Below are positions 7,963 through 15,395 of a stretch of DNA of 19,876 bases, in pieces. This stretch comes from JAVVPO01 sp036655715. Lineage in GTDB: Bacteria > Bacillota > Clostridia > Lachnospirales > Cellulosilyticaceae. The notes beneath the pieces are model-generated. The model had not been told where the DNA came from, ran no database searches, and saw only the letters and a program-made list of their open reading frames with translations. Where the stretch lies: assembly GCA_036655715.1 (NCBI GenBank), contig JAVVPO010000044.1, forward strand, positions 1 through 19,876, given 5' to 3'. The first letter of the stretch is position 1. Each line of letters opens with the position of its first letter. The position numbers and the translations under genes are program-made.

Positions 7963-8016
7963 TATAAAAAGACCTTCAGAATAAATAGACTGATATCTAT
8001 ATATTCTGAAGGTCTT
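7963..8016 (-). terminator. Expression-platform terminator of the riboswitch
   Basis: Arms 8002-8016 and 7969-7983 pair perfectly over 15 bp, and pairing continues inward (ATAGA/TCTAT) with one mismatch. The minus-strand RNA runs into GGTCTTTTTAT, a T-tract. Its 5' arm contains CCTTCA (8012-8007), which is also the 3' strand of aptamer helix P1, so the two structures exclude each other. Confidence 0.85.
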
Positions 8017-8107
8017 GCTATCAAGAAGATTCTTGTTAATTAACCGAGTACCTAAGCACTGTCCTGACGATTAATTACCACATAAATGTGTAAGCTACTC
8101 CCCTTCA
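8007..8107 (-). promoter_or_regulatory. yybP-ykoY manganese riboswitch aptamer
   Basis: The minus-strand leader of the exchanger gene contains GGGGAGTAG (8103-8095) and GCAAGACC (8018-8011), the two most conserved blocks of the yybP-ykoY family. P1 is formed by TGAAGG (8107-8102) with CCTTCA (8012-8007), a perfect 6-bp pair just outside these blocks. Between them are a hairpin around TTACACAT/ATGTGGTAA (about 8092-8074) and another at CAAGAATCTTCTTG (about 8035-8022). The family binds Mn2+ and usually turns on efflux genes. Here Mn2+ binding would lock P1 and prevent the terminator, so this should be a transcriptional ON switch. Identified from remembered consensus motifs, not by a covariance-model search. 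Confidence 0.87.
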
Positions 8108-8134
8108 CCGTTATCCGATTGTTTATCCTTACTA

Positions 8135-8162
8135 AGTATAACATGATAATAATTTTAGTCAA
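8135..8162 (-). promoter_or_regulatory. Promoter of the riboswitch-exchanger transcript
   Basis: TTGACT (8162-8157) and TATACT (8140-8135) are separated by 16 nt, upstream of the aptamer. The predicted start near 8128 leaves about 20 nt before P1. It lies between the AraC stop codon and the riboswitch, so the exchanger has its own transcript. Confidence 0.75.
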
Positions 8163-8181
8163 TCGTCTATGTATTATATTC

Positions 8182-9015
8182 TTATTTTATTTGCCTAGCT
8201 CTATATTCAGAAGGTGGCATCTCTTTATACTTCTTAAATCGTCCTGAGAATAACAATGAATCGGTATAACCTACAGATGCTGCAACTTGCATAATAGTCA
8301 ACTGAGTTGACATCAATAGCTCACAGGCCCTCTCCATTCTATAATTAATCAGAAACTGTTGCGGCGAAATTCCCGAATAGGCTTTAAACAGCTTATAAAG
8401 GTAGCTTCTATTAAGGTTCACATAGGTTGCTATATCATTAATCGTAATATTTCTAAAAAAGTTATTCTCTATGTAAGTAATCGCTTCTAATACATAATCC
8501 TCTGCCGAAGGCTTTATAGGCTGAACATCCTCCATCGTAAGGGTATTATTTTCTATTAGTAAGCAAATAAATTCATATAACTTAGTCAGTACTCTAAGCT
8601 CTCTATTATAAGGCAAAGCCGTACACTCAATCATAGCCTTCATACACTGAGATAACGCATCTCCTTCTATATAAGTAAAGACTGGATTCTCTACACTTAA
8701 ATGTGCTTGGGTAATATACTGAGCTGCTTTTGCACCATTAAATCCTACCCAAAAATACTCCCAAGGTTCCTTGGTATCAGGTCCATAATCTCCAAGCACA
8801 TCTGGTGGAATGAGAAATCCTTGCCCCTCTTTAATCTGATACCTTGTGTTATTAATACAAAAAGTTCCTGTCCCTTTTACCACATAGTGAATTAAGTAGT
8901 GATCTATTACACGTGGTCCGTAGACTAATTTAGGATTACACTTTTCAAATCCACAAGTACTTATATTAATATCTACATTAGATTTTTTTCTTTCACGAAA
9001 ATCGGTCTTATCCAT
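8182..9015 (-). CDS. AraC-family transcriptional regulator with cupin sensor domain
   Basis: DNA-binding regulator of 277 aa. The N-terminal AraC-type cupin domain spans about 30-110; HYLIHYVVKGTGTF and YQIKEGQGFLIPPD are typical beta-barrel strands. The C-terminal double helix-turn-helix covers about 178-275. The first HTH is ITINDIATYVNLNRSYLYKLFKAYSG and the second is TIMQVAASVGYTDSLLFSGRFKKYKEMPPSEYR, the AraC signature ending. GAGGT precedes the ATG by about 8 nt. The gene is divergent from an MFS transporter across a 133-bp intergenic region. The arrangement suggests control of that transporter, probably in response to a sugar; this is inference. Confidence 0.9.
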   Translation of the reverse strand: MDKTDFRERKKSNVDINISTCGFEKCNPKLVYGPRVIDHYLIHYVVKGTGTFCINNTRYQIKEGQGFLIPPDVLGDYGPDTKEPWEYFWVGFNGAKAAQYITQAHLSVENPVFTYIEGDALSQCMKAMIECTALPYNRELRVLTKLYEFICLLIENNTLTMEDVQPIKPSAEDYVLEAITYIENNFFRNITINDIATYVNLNRSYLYKLFKAYSGISPQQFLINYRMERACELLMSTQLTIMQVAASVGYTDSLLFSGRFKKYKEMPPSEYRARQIK

Positions 9016-9047
9016 TTACTTTTACCTCGAGTCATTCATTAAGAGAC

Positions 9048-9053
9048 ATTATA
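9048..9053 (-). promoter_or_regulatory. Extended -10 promoter of the AraC gene
   Basis: TGCTATAAT on the minus strand is an extended -10 element (TG-n-TATAAT) 33 nt upstream of the AraC ATG. The matching -35 is poor, as is common with extended -10 promoters. I see no convincing promoter for the divergent MFS gene, which fits an activator-dependent gene. Confidence 0.5.
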
Positions 9054-9148
9054 GCATACACAAGAAACATTATTCTATATCTTAAAATCTCTTTGCACCT
9101 TACAATACTTAAAGAAAATATCTTATCATTTGAAAGGACATCTCTTAC

Positions 9149-10354
9149 ATGAACCCTCAACAAGCTATACACAGATATTCTCTTGCCTATATGATAAATA
9201 CCTTTGGAGGAAATTTACTTACTAGTACTTTTGTACTTTTACTTTCACAGACCAAAGGTTTTTCTCCTGGACAAGTAAGTATCATCATTGGAGTTACCCC
9301 TCTCCTCATTATTCCTGGTACACTTTTTTGGGGTAAACTAATGGACAAATATAAAAGGCTTGTTTTAGCGATTAAAGTCGTACTACTACTTAATGCATTT
9401 TCTATGCTAGTCCTTTGCCTCATTGGTGATTTTAAATTATTCTTCATCGTCAACCTAATTCGTGGGCTTCTCTTGCAACCGGCTGGAGGGGCAGGTGATG
9501 AATATATGCTTAATCTTTCCATTAAGTGCCAGACAAGTTATGGTCGACTTCGTGTATTTGGCACTATTGGTTTTGGTATAGGTGGCATTATAGCACCTCT
9601 TTGCATCTCTATAGGTGGTGTACTAGGTCCGATACTCTTAGGTGCATTCTTCCTCATTGTGGCTTTCTTTCTTTATAATCCACTTCCAGAGTATGCAAGA
9701 GAAACTCTACTTGAAGAACAATCTACACATCCTGATCCTTCTCCAACTAAACCATTTGACTTTAGCATCTTTAAAAACAAACAGTTCTTATTTTTCCTAT
9801 TTATAGGCTCAGCAGTATTTGGCACACTCCAAGCCGCTGCTGGATACGGTTCTCAGCTTCTACTCATAGAGCTAGGTGCACCCGATGAAATCATAGGTTC
9901 CTTATCCTTTGTAATGATTGTTTTTGAAATGTTTATGCTTTCTAACATACATAAATTTAAGGCTTCTAAGAAACCTTATTTGCTTTATACTATAGGCCTT
10001 GTCATCCTTTGTATTAGGTGGCTTATCACAGCTTTTGTTACAAACTATATTATTTTGCTCCTGACGATTACACTCCATGGTTTAGTTGTTGGCATGATTT
10101 TATCTGCCCAGAACCAGCTTATCGGTATACTAGTTAAACCTAATGAACAGTCTACTGCATTCTTAGTAAATAGCACTTGTATCCTCACTATTGTACCTAG
10201 TATCTTAAACTTAGTGACTGGTGATTTAGTCGAAAGGTTTGGTTATAGTGTATTTGGCTTTACTTACTTAGGATTTACTTTAATTGCTTTAGGCTGCTTA
10301 TTACCTAAGGTTATCCGAGAATTTAGAGAGAGCTCACCAAATAACTGCCTATAA
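9149..10354 (+). CDS. MFS transporter, sugar/nucleoside symporter-like
   Basis: Membrane transporter of 401 aa with about 12 hydrophobic segments, the only plus-strand gene here. The fifth-helix region YGRLRVFGTIGFGIGGIIAP (about 131-150) is characteristic of the MFS_1-like group that contains LacY- and nucleoside-symporter-type proteins. The loop GKLMDKYKR (about 62-70) is the motif-A equivalent. A central charged loop (about 188-210) links the two halves. GAAAGGA lies about 10 nt before the ATG. It is divergent from the AraC regulator and followed by a bidirectional terminator. Uptake of a sugar or oligosaccharide is plausible from context, but no catabolic enzyme lies alongside to name it. 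Confidence 0.87.
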   Translation: MNPQQAIHRYSLAYMINTFGGNLLTSTFVLLLSQTKGFSPGQVSIIIGVTPLLIIPGTLFWGKLMDKYKRLVLAIKVVLLLNAFSMLVLCLIGDFKLFFIVNLIRGLLLQPAGGAGDEYMLNLSIKCQTSYGRLRVFGTIGFGIGGIIAPLCISIGGVLGPILLGAFFLIVAFFLYNPLPEYARETLLEEQSTHPDPSPTKPFDFSIFKNKQFLFFLFIGSAVFGTLQAAAGYGSQLLLIELGAPDEIIGSLSFVMIVFEMFMLSNIHKFKASKKPYLLYTIGLVILCIRWLITAFVTNYIILLLTITLHGLVVGMILSAQNQLIGILVKPNEQSTAFLVNSTCILTIVPSILNLVTGDLVERFGYSVFGFTYLGFTLIALGCLLPKVIREFRESSPNNCL

Positions 10355-10361
10355 ATTTAAT

Positions 10362-10414
10362 AATCCCCTAAGCCTAGATTAAGTCATTTTCGACCTATCT
10401 AAACCTAGGGGATT
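10362..10414. terminator. Bidirectional terminator between convergent genes
   Basis: AATCCCCTA (10362-10370) pairs with TAGGGGATT (10406-10414). Further inner pairing (TAGAT/ATCTA, GTC/GAC) is interrupted by short internal loops. T-rich stretches follow in both directions. It serves the plus-strand MFS gene and the four-gene minus-strand operon ending at 10442. Confidence 0.7.
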
Positions 10415-10441
10415 TAGTTTATCTACTGATAGCTATTTAGC

Positions 10442-11473
10442 TTATCTTAGTGTTATATCTAGATAAATTTCTCTAATACCTTGTCCTAAATCTCTTTGGC
10501 TATACTTCGCCTGATACTCCCATCCCCCAATTTTTTCTTTTCTATCTTTCATAGGTTTTGCGAGAGTTTCTTCTATCACTTGTCTAAGCTGAGGCAACTG
10601 ACTTTCATCTAAGCCAAGTTCCCTTGCTGAGGCCAAGAACATCTCTATATCTGATTCCCCAACAGCTAATTTCTCTACTCCTTGGGCAACATATCTTATC
10701 TGGCTTACCTTACCCTCTTTAGCTAGAATCTCATAACGCATAGCTTCAGCCATTCCGTCCAGTATCTCACCGTTTTCATCCATTATTTTAGAGGTGCTAC
10801 TTATTCCATTTAGCTGGGATATATTATTGAAAATCAACATTTCTTCTGCTCCTCCTGATATGAGGTTCACAAGATAATATCCATTTTCTTCTAATTTCCT
10901 TGCTAATTCCTCATGTGCAGGATTTGTCAGCTTATCTCTAAGAATTTTTACTGAAATGCTCTTTCTATTATTCTCTGTATATTTTTCTGATGCTTTTTCC
11001 ATAGATTTGTATTGTTCTACAGTAACAAATACATCTCCAAATTGCTTTTCTCTAAGAATTTCTTCCCCTTCTGACAACTGGCTATAAGCTTTCTCATCAT
11101 AAGCAACCTGCTCTTCTCCATAGATGTACTCTACCATCCCATCGAGTTCTAGCACTCTCTCTATTTTTTCCACTTGTTCTTTGCACTCTGGTAACTGTGC
11201 ACCACGGATACTAATTTCTGATACAGCACCCGTTCTATCTGCATGTATACTCCACGCTGCTTCTTTATCATTATTTTTTTGATTTACACTATTGATATGT
11301 TTAAGAAGTTCTTTAACCTTTGTATCTACTTCAAAAGGATTCTCAATATATATTTTCTTATCTTCTCCACCATAATAGCCAGCTTCATATATAGAGGTGT
11401 CTGCTTCTAAATAAGTGAGCCCACCCAAAATGATTATTACCATGACACTTAATAGCCCTATTAACTTTTTCAT
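10442..11473 (-). CDS. Unrecognised membrane-anchored or secreted protein of the GntR-ABC operon
   Basis: A 343-aa protein I do not recognise. It starts MKKLIGLLSVMVIIILGGLTY, a signal peptide or uncleaved anchor (about 4-21). It has no lipobox Cys and in fact no Cys at the start of the mature part. The rest is hydrophilic, charged and mixed alpha/beta, with no obvious repeats or catalytic motif. It is expected to face the outside of the membrane. GGAGGG lies 5-6 nt before the ATG. It is the last gene of the operon, 10 nt after the ABC permease gene and before a terminator. In YtrA-type operons an extracytoplasmic accessory protein often accompanies the ABC exporter, which is the likeliest role here; this is inference from position only. 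Confidence 0.8.
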   Translation of the reverse strand: MKKLIGLLSVMVIIILGGLTYLEADTSIYEAGYYGGEDKKIYIENPFEVDTKVKELLKHINSVNQKNNDKEAAWSIHADRTGAVSEISIRGAQLPECKEQVEKIERVLELDGMVEYIYGEEQVAYDEKAYSQLSEGEEILREKQFGDVFVTVEQYKSMEKASEKYTENNRKSISVKILRDKLTNPAHEELARKLEENGYYLVNLISGGAEEMLIFNNISQLNGISSTSKIMDENGEILDGMAEAMRYEILAKEGKVSQIRYVAQGVEKLAVGESDIEMFLASARELGLDESQLPQLRQVIEETLAKPMKDRKEKIGGWEYQAKYSQRDLGQGIREIYLDITLR

Positions 11474-11483
11474 TTAGTCCCTC

Positions 11484-12590
11484 CTATCTCTGCCCTATCG
11501 TGCATATTTTTCTAATTATTAAGTACCCTATTACGCCGCAAATAAGCATTGCTAGATGCATCATAATAATCTGTTGTATCCCATAGGCATTAAAAAATCC
11601 AAAAATCAGGAATACACCTACGCTCATACTGCATACTGTCACACCTATTTTCAATACTCTTTCAGCCCATTTTTTACTTACAAAAACTTCCTGGTGTTCA
11701 GCATGATAATTTTTATTACATACACTAATAGCCAAGATAAGTATCACGACTAAGAGTAAAAACATAATAGCCTTAATTCCCATCCACTCTATGTTTCCTA
11801 AACCACGTATATATCCGCTGTTGTAATGTTCACCCATAATGATATTATATCCAGGTTTATAGTTACTCAAATAAGCTGGAATACATAATAAATCTCTAAA
11901 GGCATCTAAATACGCTAGACTTCCGCCTGCTATTGCCTCTCCTCTTAATAGCTTAAAATACTCCACCCCAGTTAGCATAACAAAATAAGGAGCCATCACA
12001 CTACAAGCACTGACAATCAAGCTTGGCACATTAAGATTAATCACATATTGCATCCAAAATCCTAGTACATAGCACATTAACGTTATACTATAAATCAGTA
12101 AGCCGCATAATATCATCTGTCCTAAATCATTCTGTGTAGCAATTTCCACCCCAATAGGAGATACACGTTCGATGACACTTAGCCAGTCCTTTGCTCCATT
12201 GACTACAGCCAGTACTCCTATTCCACCTAATAAGAAAGGAACAGAAAAACTTAATATGCCACAGCCTAATTTCACACTATAAATCTGCTTATTCGTATAA
12301 GGTAATGACTTGATAAAACTACTTACCCCTACTGATTTATTATCTCTGAACTGTATATAGAGTAAGACAAGTAACCCCAGTCCCATTGCCACTAGATATA
12401 CAGGATACATATCTCTTATTATTCCTAACAAATTATAACTCATGTCATAGTCATAACCATTCCACAAATACTGTTCATATCTACCTTGCAGATAGCTTTG
12501 AAATGTCCAAATACCAACTCCAAAACATCCTACAAAGTATAGTATCATCATCCAAATATTTCTTAACTCATGTTTTACTAATGCTCTCAT
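11484..12590 (-). CDS. ABC-2 type transporter permease
   Basis: Membrane subunit of an ABC exporter, 368 aa. About eight hydrophobic segments are visible, near 12-30, 58-82, 108-130, 155-178, 184-205, 270-295, 312-332 and 338-358. A large extracytoplasmic region lies between the first pair (YLQGRYEQYLWNGYDYDMSY), another around 210-265. This layout is typical of permeases paired with YtrB/CcmA-type ATPases. GAGGGAG stands close to the ATG (3-4 nt), a tight but usable spacing. It is separated from the ATPase gene by 17 nt and from the anchored-protein gene by 10 nt, so all are one operon. The substrate is unknown; antimicrobial peptide or envelope-stress roles are common for such sets. Confidence 0.85.
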   Translation of the reverse strand: MRALVKHELRNIWMMILYFVGCFGVGIWTFQSYLQGRYEQYLWNGYDYDMSYNLLGIIRDMYPVYLVAMGLGLLVLLYIQFRDNKSVGVSSFIKSLPYTNKQIYSVKLGCGILSFSVPFLLGGIGVLAVVNGAKDWLSVIERVSPIGVEIATQNDLGQMILCGLLIYSITLMCYVLGFWMQYVINLNVPSLIVSACSVMAPYFVMLTGVEYFKLLRGEAIAGGSLAYLDAFRDLLCIPAYLSNYKPGYNIIMGEHYNSGYIRGLGNIEWMGIKAIMFLLLVVILILAISVCNKNYHAEHQEVFVSKKWAERVLKIGVTVCSMSVGVFLIFGFFNAYGIQQIIMMHLAMLICGVIGYLIIRKICTIGQR

Positions 12591-12607
12591 GTTCTCCCTC
12601 TCTTTCC

Positions 12608-13477
12608 CTATTCCTTATTGGTATAAATAAATATTTCTTCCAAAGATAGCGGAATTGCTTCTAGTAATTTCACACCACATGCTCTAATTTTCTCTTCAAA
12701 AGCTTTGCTGTACGCTCTTGTTACGATGTAATACACACTTCCAATATGTGTCACATCTAAAATATCTGCCCACTGATAAAGCTCGGTTGGTACTTTTCCT
12801 TCAAAAACTACTTGAACCTTCTTCACTTTTTGCTTTAAGTCGTCTACTGTACTTTGATAAGTTACATGTCCATGACTGATCATACTCATCTCATCACAAA
12901 TACGTTCTAACTCACTCAGGTGATGTGAAGAAATAAGAACAGTCATCTCTCTTTCTTCTACCTCTTGTATAATAAGGTCTAAGATTTCCTTTTTTACAAT
13001 AGCATCCAGTCCAGATGTAGGCTCGTCTAGCACCAATATCTCAGGTCTAATTGCCAAATTTAGAATAAGCGCCAATCTCATCTGCATCCCTTTAGATAGT
13101 TGATGTACCTTCTTCTCTACATTCAGTTTCATTCTCTTATTGTACTCATGGAATTTTTCTACAGAAAAAGTAGGATAAGTTTCCTTATAGAAATCTACTA
13201 GATGCTTGATGCGATAACTTTTAAAATACTGATTTTGGTCAGCTACATACCCAATGATACGCTTAACCTTATTATTCTCATAAATAGGCTCACCATCTAC
13301 AGTAATACTTCCTGCATCCAAAGTATAAATACCTACTAAGGATTTGATAAGTGTAGTCTTTCCAGCCCCATTCTCGCCTATGATACCGTAGATAGTTCCC
13401 TTATTAATCGTTATATTCACTCCATCTAGCGCTTTAAAGTCACCAAAAGACTTAGTCGCATTCTCTATCCTAATCAT
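12608..13477 (-). CDS. ABC transporter ATP-binding protein (CcmA/YtrB type)
   Basis: ATPase subunit of the exporter, 289 aa. Motifs: Walker A GENGAGKTT (about 34-42), Q-loop ADQNQYF (about 79-85), signature LSKGMQMRL (about 127-135, the usual LSxG variant of this family), Walker B ILVLDEPTSGLD (about 147-158) and H-loop ISSHH (about 183-187). The C-terminal 80 residues form the extra domain common in ABC-2 exporter ATPases. Its ATG overlaps the end of the GntR gene by 8 bases, indicating translational coupling; GGAGGGAG precedes it within the repressor gene. Confidence 0.93.
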   Translation of the reverse strand: MIRIENATKSFGDFKALDGVNITINKGTIYGIIGENGAGKTTLIKSLVGIYTLDAGSITVDGEPIYENNKVKRIIGYVADQNQYFKSYRIKHLVDFYKETYPTFSVEKFHEYNKRMKLNVEKKVHQLSKGMQMRLALILNLAIRPEILVLDEPTSGLDAIVKKEILDLIIQEVEEREMTVLISSHHLSELERICDEMSMISHGHVTYQSTVDDLKQKVKKVQVVFEGKVPTELYQWADILDVTHIGSVYYIVTRAYSKAFEEKIRACGVKLLEAIPLSLEEIFIYTNKE

Positions 13478-13862
13478 TTACTTCACTCCCTCCAAACGTC
13501 TTATAAATCCCTTCAATCTCATCCAAAAGCTGCCCTTTAGACTTGCCTGTATAATGCCAATCTACACATACTTTTTTTAGTTCTCTCTTAATCTCTACTA
13601 CTTTTTCCTCATTCACAGGCATCTCTATCCTCTGAGCCACAAAAGCACCCTTTCCTCTTACCGTCTCAATCACATTCTGACGTTCTAACTCCTGATAAGC
13701 CTTACTCACAGTATTCGGAGTAATCGTCAACATCCCAGCTAATTGCCTAATAGATGGTATCTGATCCCCAGGTTTTAGCATGCCCTTTATCACCTGCTCC
13801 TTAATACCATCAACCACCTGCTCATACAATGGTCTTCCATCCTTCATGTTAAGTGTTAACAT
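13470..13862 (-). CDS. GntR-family repressor, YtrA subfamily
   Basis: Short winged-helix regulator of 130 aa, the usual length of YtrA-type GntR proteins, which lack a large effector domain. The HTH spans about 8-75: PLYEQVVDGIKEQVI, LKPGDQIPSIRQLAGML, then TPNTVSKAYQELERQNVIETVRGKGAFV, the recognition helix and wing. The C-terminal 45 residues are a short helical dimerisation tail. I chose ATG at 13862, which has GGGAGGTG a few nt upstream; a longer frame to 13928 would start inside the promoter. The gene heads the operon with ABC exporter subunits, and a 27-bp palindrome at the predicted transcription start suggests autorepression. Confidence 0.92.
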   Translation of the reverse strand: MLTLNMKDGRPLYEQVVDGIKEQVIKGMLKPGDQIPSIRQLAGMLTITPNTVSKAYQELERQNVIETVRGKGAFVAQRIEMPVNEEKVVEIKRELKKVCVDWHYTGKSKGQLLDEIEGIYKTFGGSEVND

Positions 13863-13887
13863 AGTGCACCTCCCTATCTCTACTCTT

Positions 13888-13914
13888 AACTGTATCACAT
13901 CACGTGGTACAGTT
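13888..13914. promoter_or_regulatory. 27-bp palindromic operator, probable GntR binding site
   Basis: Outer arms AACTGTA (13888-13894) and TACAGTT (13908-13914) are exact inverted repeats, and inner CAC/GTG pairs keep the symmetry; 22 of 27 positions are palindromic (the centre base cannot be). It lies immediately downstream of the -10 box, over the predicted start site, so a bound repressor would block RNA polymerase. Confidence 0.75.
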
Positions 13915-13923
13915 GATACAATT

Positions 13924-13952
13924 ATCATAATTCAATTTACAGTACCTGTCAA
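13924..13952 (-). promoter_or_regulatory. Promoter of the GntR-ABC operon
   Basis: Consensus -35 TTGACA (13952-13947), 17-nt spacer, and -10 TATGAT (13929-13924) on the minus strand. The start is predicted near 13917, just before the palindromic operator, with a leader of about 55 nt to the GntR ATG. Confidence 0.8.
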
Positions 13953-14037
13953 TCCCCTTCTCCATTTCCTCTAAATATTCCATGTACGTAGCCGAGGGTA
14001 GGTGGGGGAGTATATGCATATTCCTCTCCACATCCAA

Positions 14038-14087
14038 AATACCCCCTAACATCTAAGACACTCTCGTCCTAAACATTAGAGGGTATT
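14038..14087 (-). terminator. Terminator of the glycerate-use operon
   Basis: Arms 14076-14087 and 14038-14049 pair over 12 bp, with one T-G wobble on the minus strand only. An inner TAGGAC/GTCTTA stem adds to it. The minus-strand RNA runs into GGTATTTTGG. It lies 22 nt beyond the permease stop. Confidence 0.75.
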
Positions 14088-14109
14088 CAAATAACAACCT
14101 TCTCTATCC

Positions 14110-15366
14110 CTACAGAATAATTCCCCAAATAACAGTCGTCACAATTGTAATCGTAAGACCTACTAATGATTCATAAGGAATTAACTTTAAACGCTCTGAT
14201 AAACTCATATTTGTCGCACCTGCCGTTGCATGGAAGAATGAACCATGTGGTAAATGGTCAAGTACAGTTGCACCTGCATGCACCATTGCTGCACCTGCTA
14301 AAGGTGTAATACCTGCGGCTAAAATAGCTGGTCCAAATGTTGCTGATGCAATCGTTGTTCCTGCTGTAGTTGAAGCTGTTGCCGCTCCCATTAAAATACC
14401 CGAGATAGGTGCTAATAAGAACTCCGGCATATTAACACTATTAAGTAATGTAATAGTTGTTGCTTGAAGTGTTGAAGCCTTTATGATTCCTGCTACAGCA
14501 CCTGTTCCAATAAGTAATACCGCTACTGGCATCATTTTTGAGAGACCAAAAGTAATATACTCATTTGTTTGTCTCCATTTTCCTGTTGCTAGTACACCTA
14601 TAAGCCCTCCTACTGGAAGTGCAATAAGTGGATCTATTGCGATACCTGCTATAGGTCTAAGTGCTAAAAGAATAATAGCTACTAATGGCCCACTGATTGC
14701 TGCTAAGAAGCTTGGTAAGTCTTCTTTTTCTTCTTCTATCATTGTATCTTGAATCACTTCACCTTTTTTAGTAAGTACCTTCACCACAAGAACTGTCATA
14801 ATCAGACCTGCTATAGCTGCAAAGATATTTGCAAACATTAAGCTTGATAACTCTACACCAAAGTTTTCTGCCGCTGCTATGGTATTTGGGTTAGGAGAAA
14901 TAATATTTCCGCACTTTCCGCCACCAATCATAGCAAACAATATAGCCATCTTAGAATAGTTAAGTTTCTTACCAATAGCTAAAGCGATTGGTGCTACTGT
15001 AATAACTGCAATATCTATAAATACCCCTGTTGCTGTTAAAACCATGGTAGCTAATGCCAATGCAAATAGCGCTCTTTTTTGACCTAAAGTCTTTACAATT
15101 TGGTCAGCAATTTTTGCTGCTGATCCTGTCTTGATAAGTATCCCTGCCAATACCCCTGATGTCACAATACGTAATATGGCTGGCATAATATCTTTGGCTC
15201 CACTAATCATCGTACTTACTGTACCATCAAGTCCTGCTCCACCTACAAGTCCACCTATTACAGCACCTAAAATCAAGCTATATGCTGGTTGAACTTTTTT
15301 AATAATAAGTATAATCGCAACTGCTAAACCTATAATTGCTCCCAATGTTGTGATTTCTATTTCCAT
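14110..15366 (-). CDS. GntP-family permease, probable glycerate/sugar-acid uptake
   Basis: Inner-membrane secondary transporter of 418 aa, slightly shorter than typical GntP proteins (about 440). It is almost wholly hydrophobic, with 12-14 helices. Family signatures include KKVQPAYSLILGAVIGGLVGG (about 23-43) and the loop MIGGGKCGNIISPNPNTIAAAE (about 144-165). The C-terminal GATVLDHLPHGSFFHATAGAT (about 366-386) is also typical. GGAGG lies 7 nt before the ATG. The stop of the glycerate kinase gene is 29 nt upstream, and a CdaR-type regulator lies beyond. GntP members carry gluconate, idonate, glycerate or related acids; the adjacent kinase makes D-glycerate the most economical substrate guess. 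Confidence 0.9.
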   Translation of the reverse strand: MEIEITTLGAIIGLAVAIILIIKKVQPAYSLILGAVIGGLVGGAGLDGTVSTMISGAKDIMPAILRIVTSGVLAGILIKTGSAAKIADQIVKTLGQKRALFALALATMVLTATGVFIDIAVITVAPIALAIGKKLNYSKMAILFAMIGGGKCGNIISPNPNTIAAAENFGVELSSLMFANIFAAIAGLIMTVLVVKVLTKKGEVIQDTMIEEEKEDLPSFLAAISGPLVAIILLALRPIAGIAIDPLIALPVGGLIGVLATGKWRQTNEYITFGLSKMMPVAVLLIGTGAVAGIIKASTLQATTITLLNSVNMPEFLLAPISGILMGAATASTTAGTTIASATFGPAILAAGITPLAGAAMVHAGATVLDHLPHGSFFHATAGATNMSLSERLKLIPYESLVGLTITIVTTVIWGIIL

Positions 15367-15395
15367 TTTGCATCCTCCTCTTCTAGTGACAATAA

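Noticed and set aside
9016..9148. AraC operator or MFS promoter in the divergent region
   Set aside because: TTGCAC near 9091 has no convincing -10 at 16-18 nt, and I could not find a clear pair of direct repeats for AraC binding.
9187..9522. Minus-strand 111-codon ORF inside the plus-strand MFS gene
   Set aside because: Antisense shadow of a membrane protein gene; no RBS or family signature.
13981..14055. Short plus-strand ORF starting at ATG 13981
   Set aside because: No ribosome binding site, 24 codons, and it ends inside the terminator of the permease gene.
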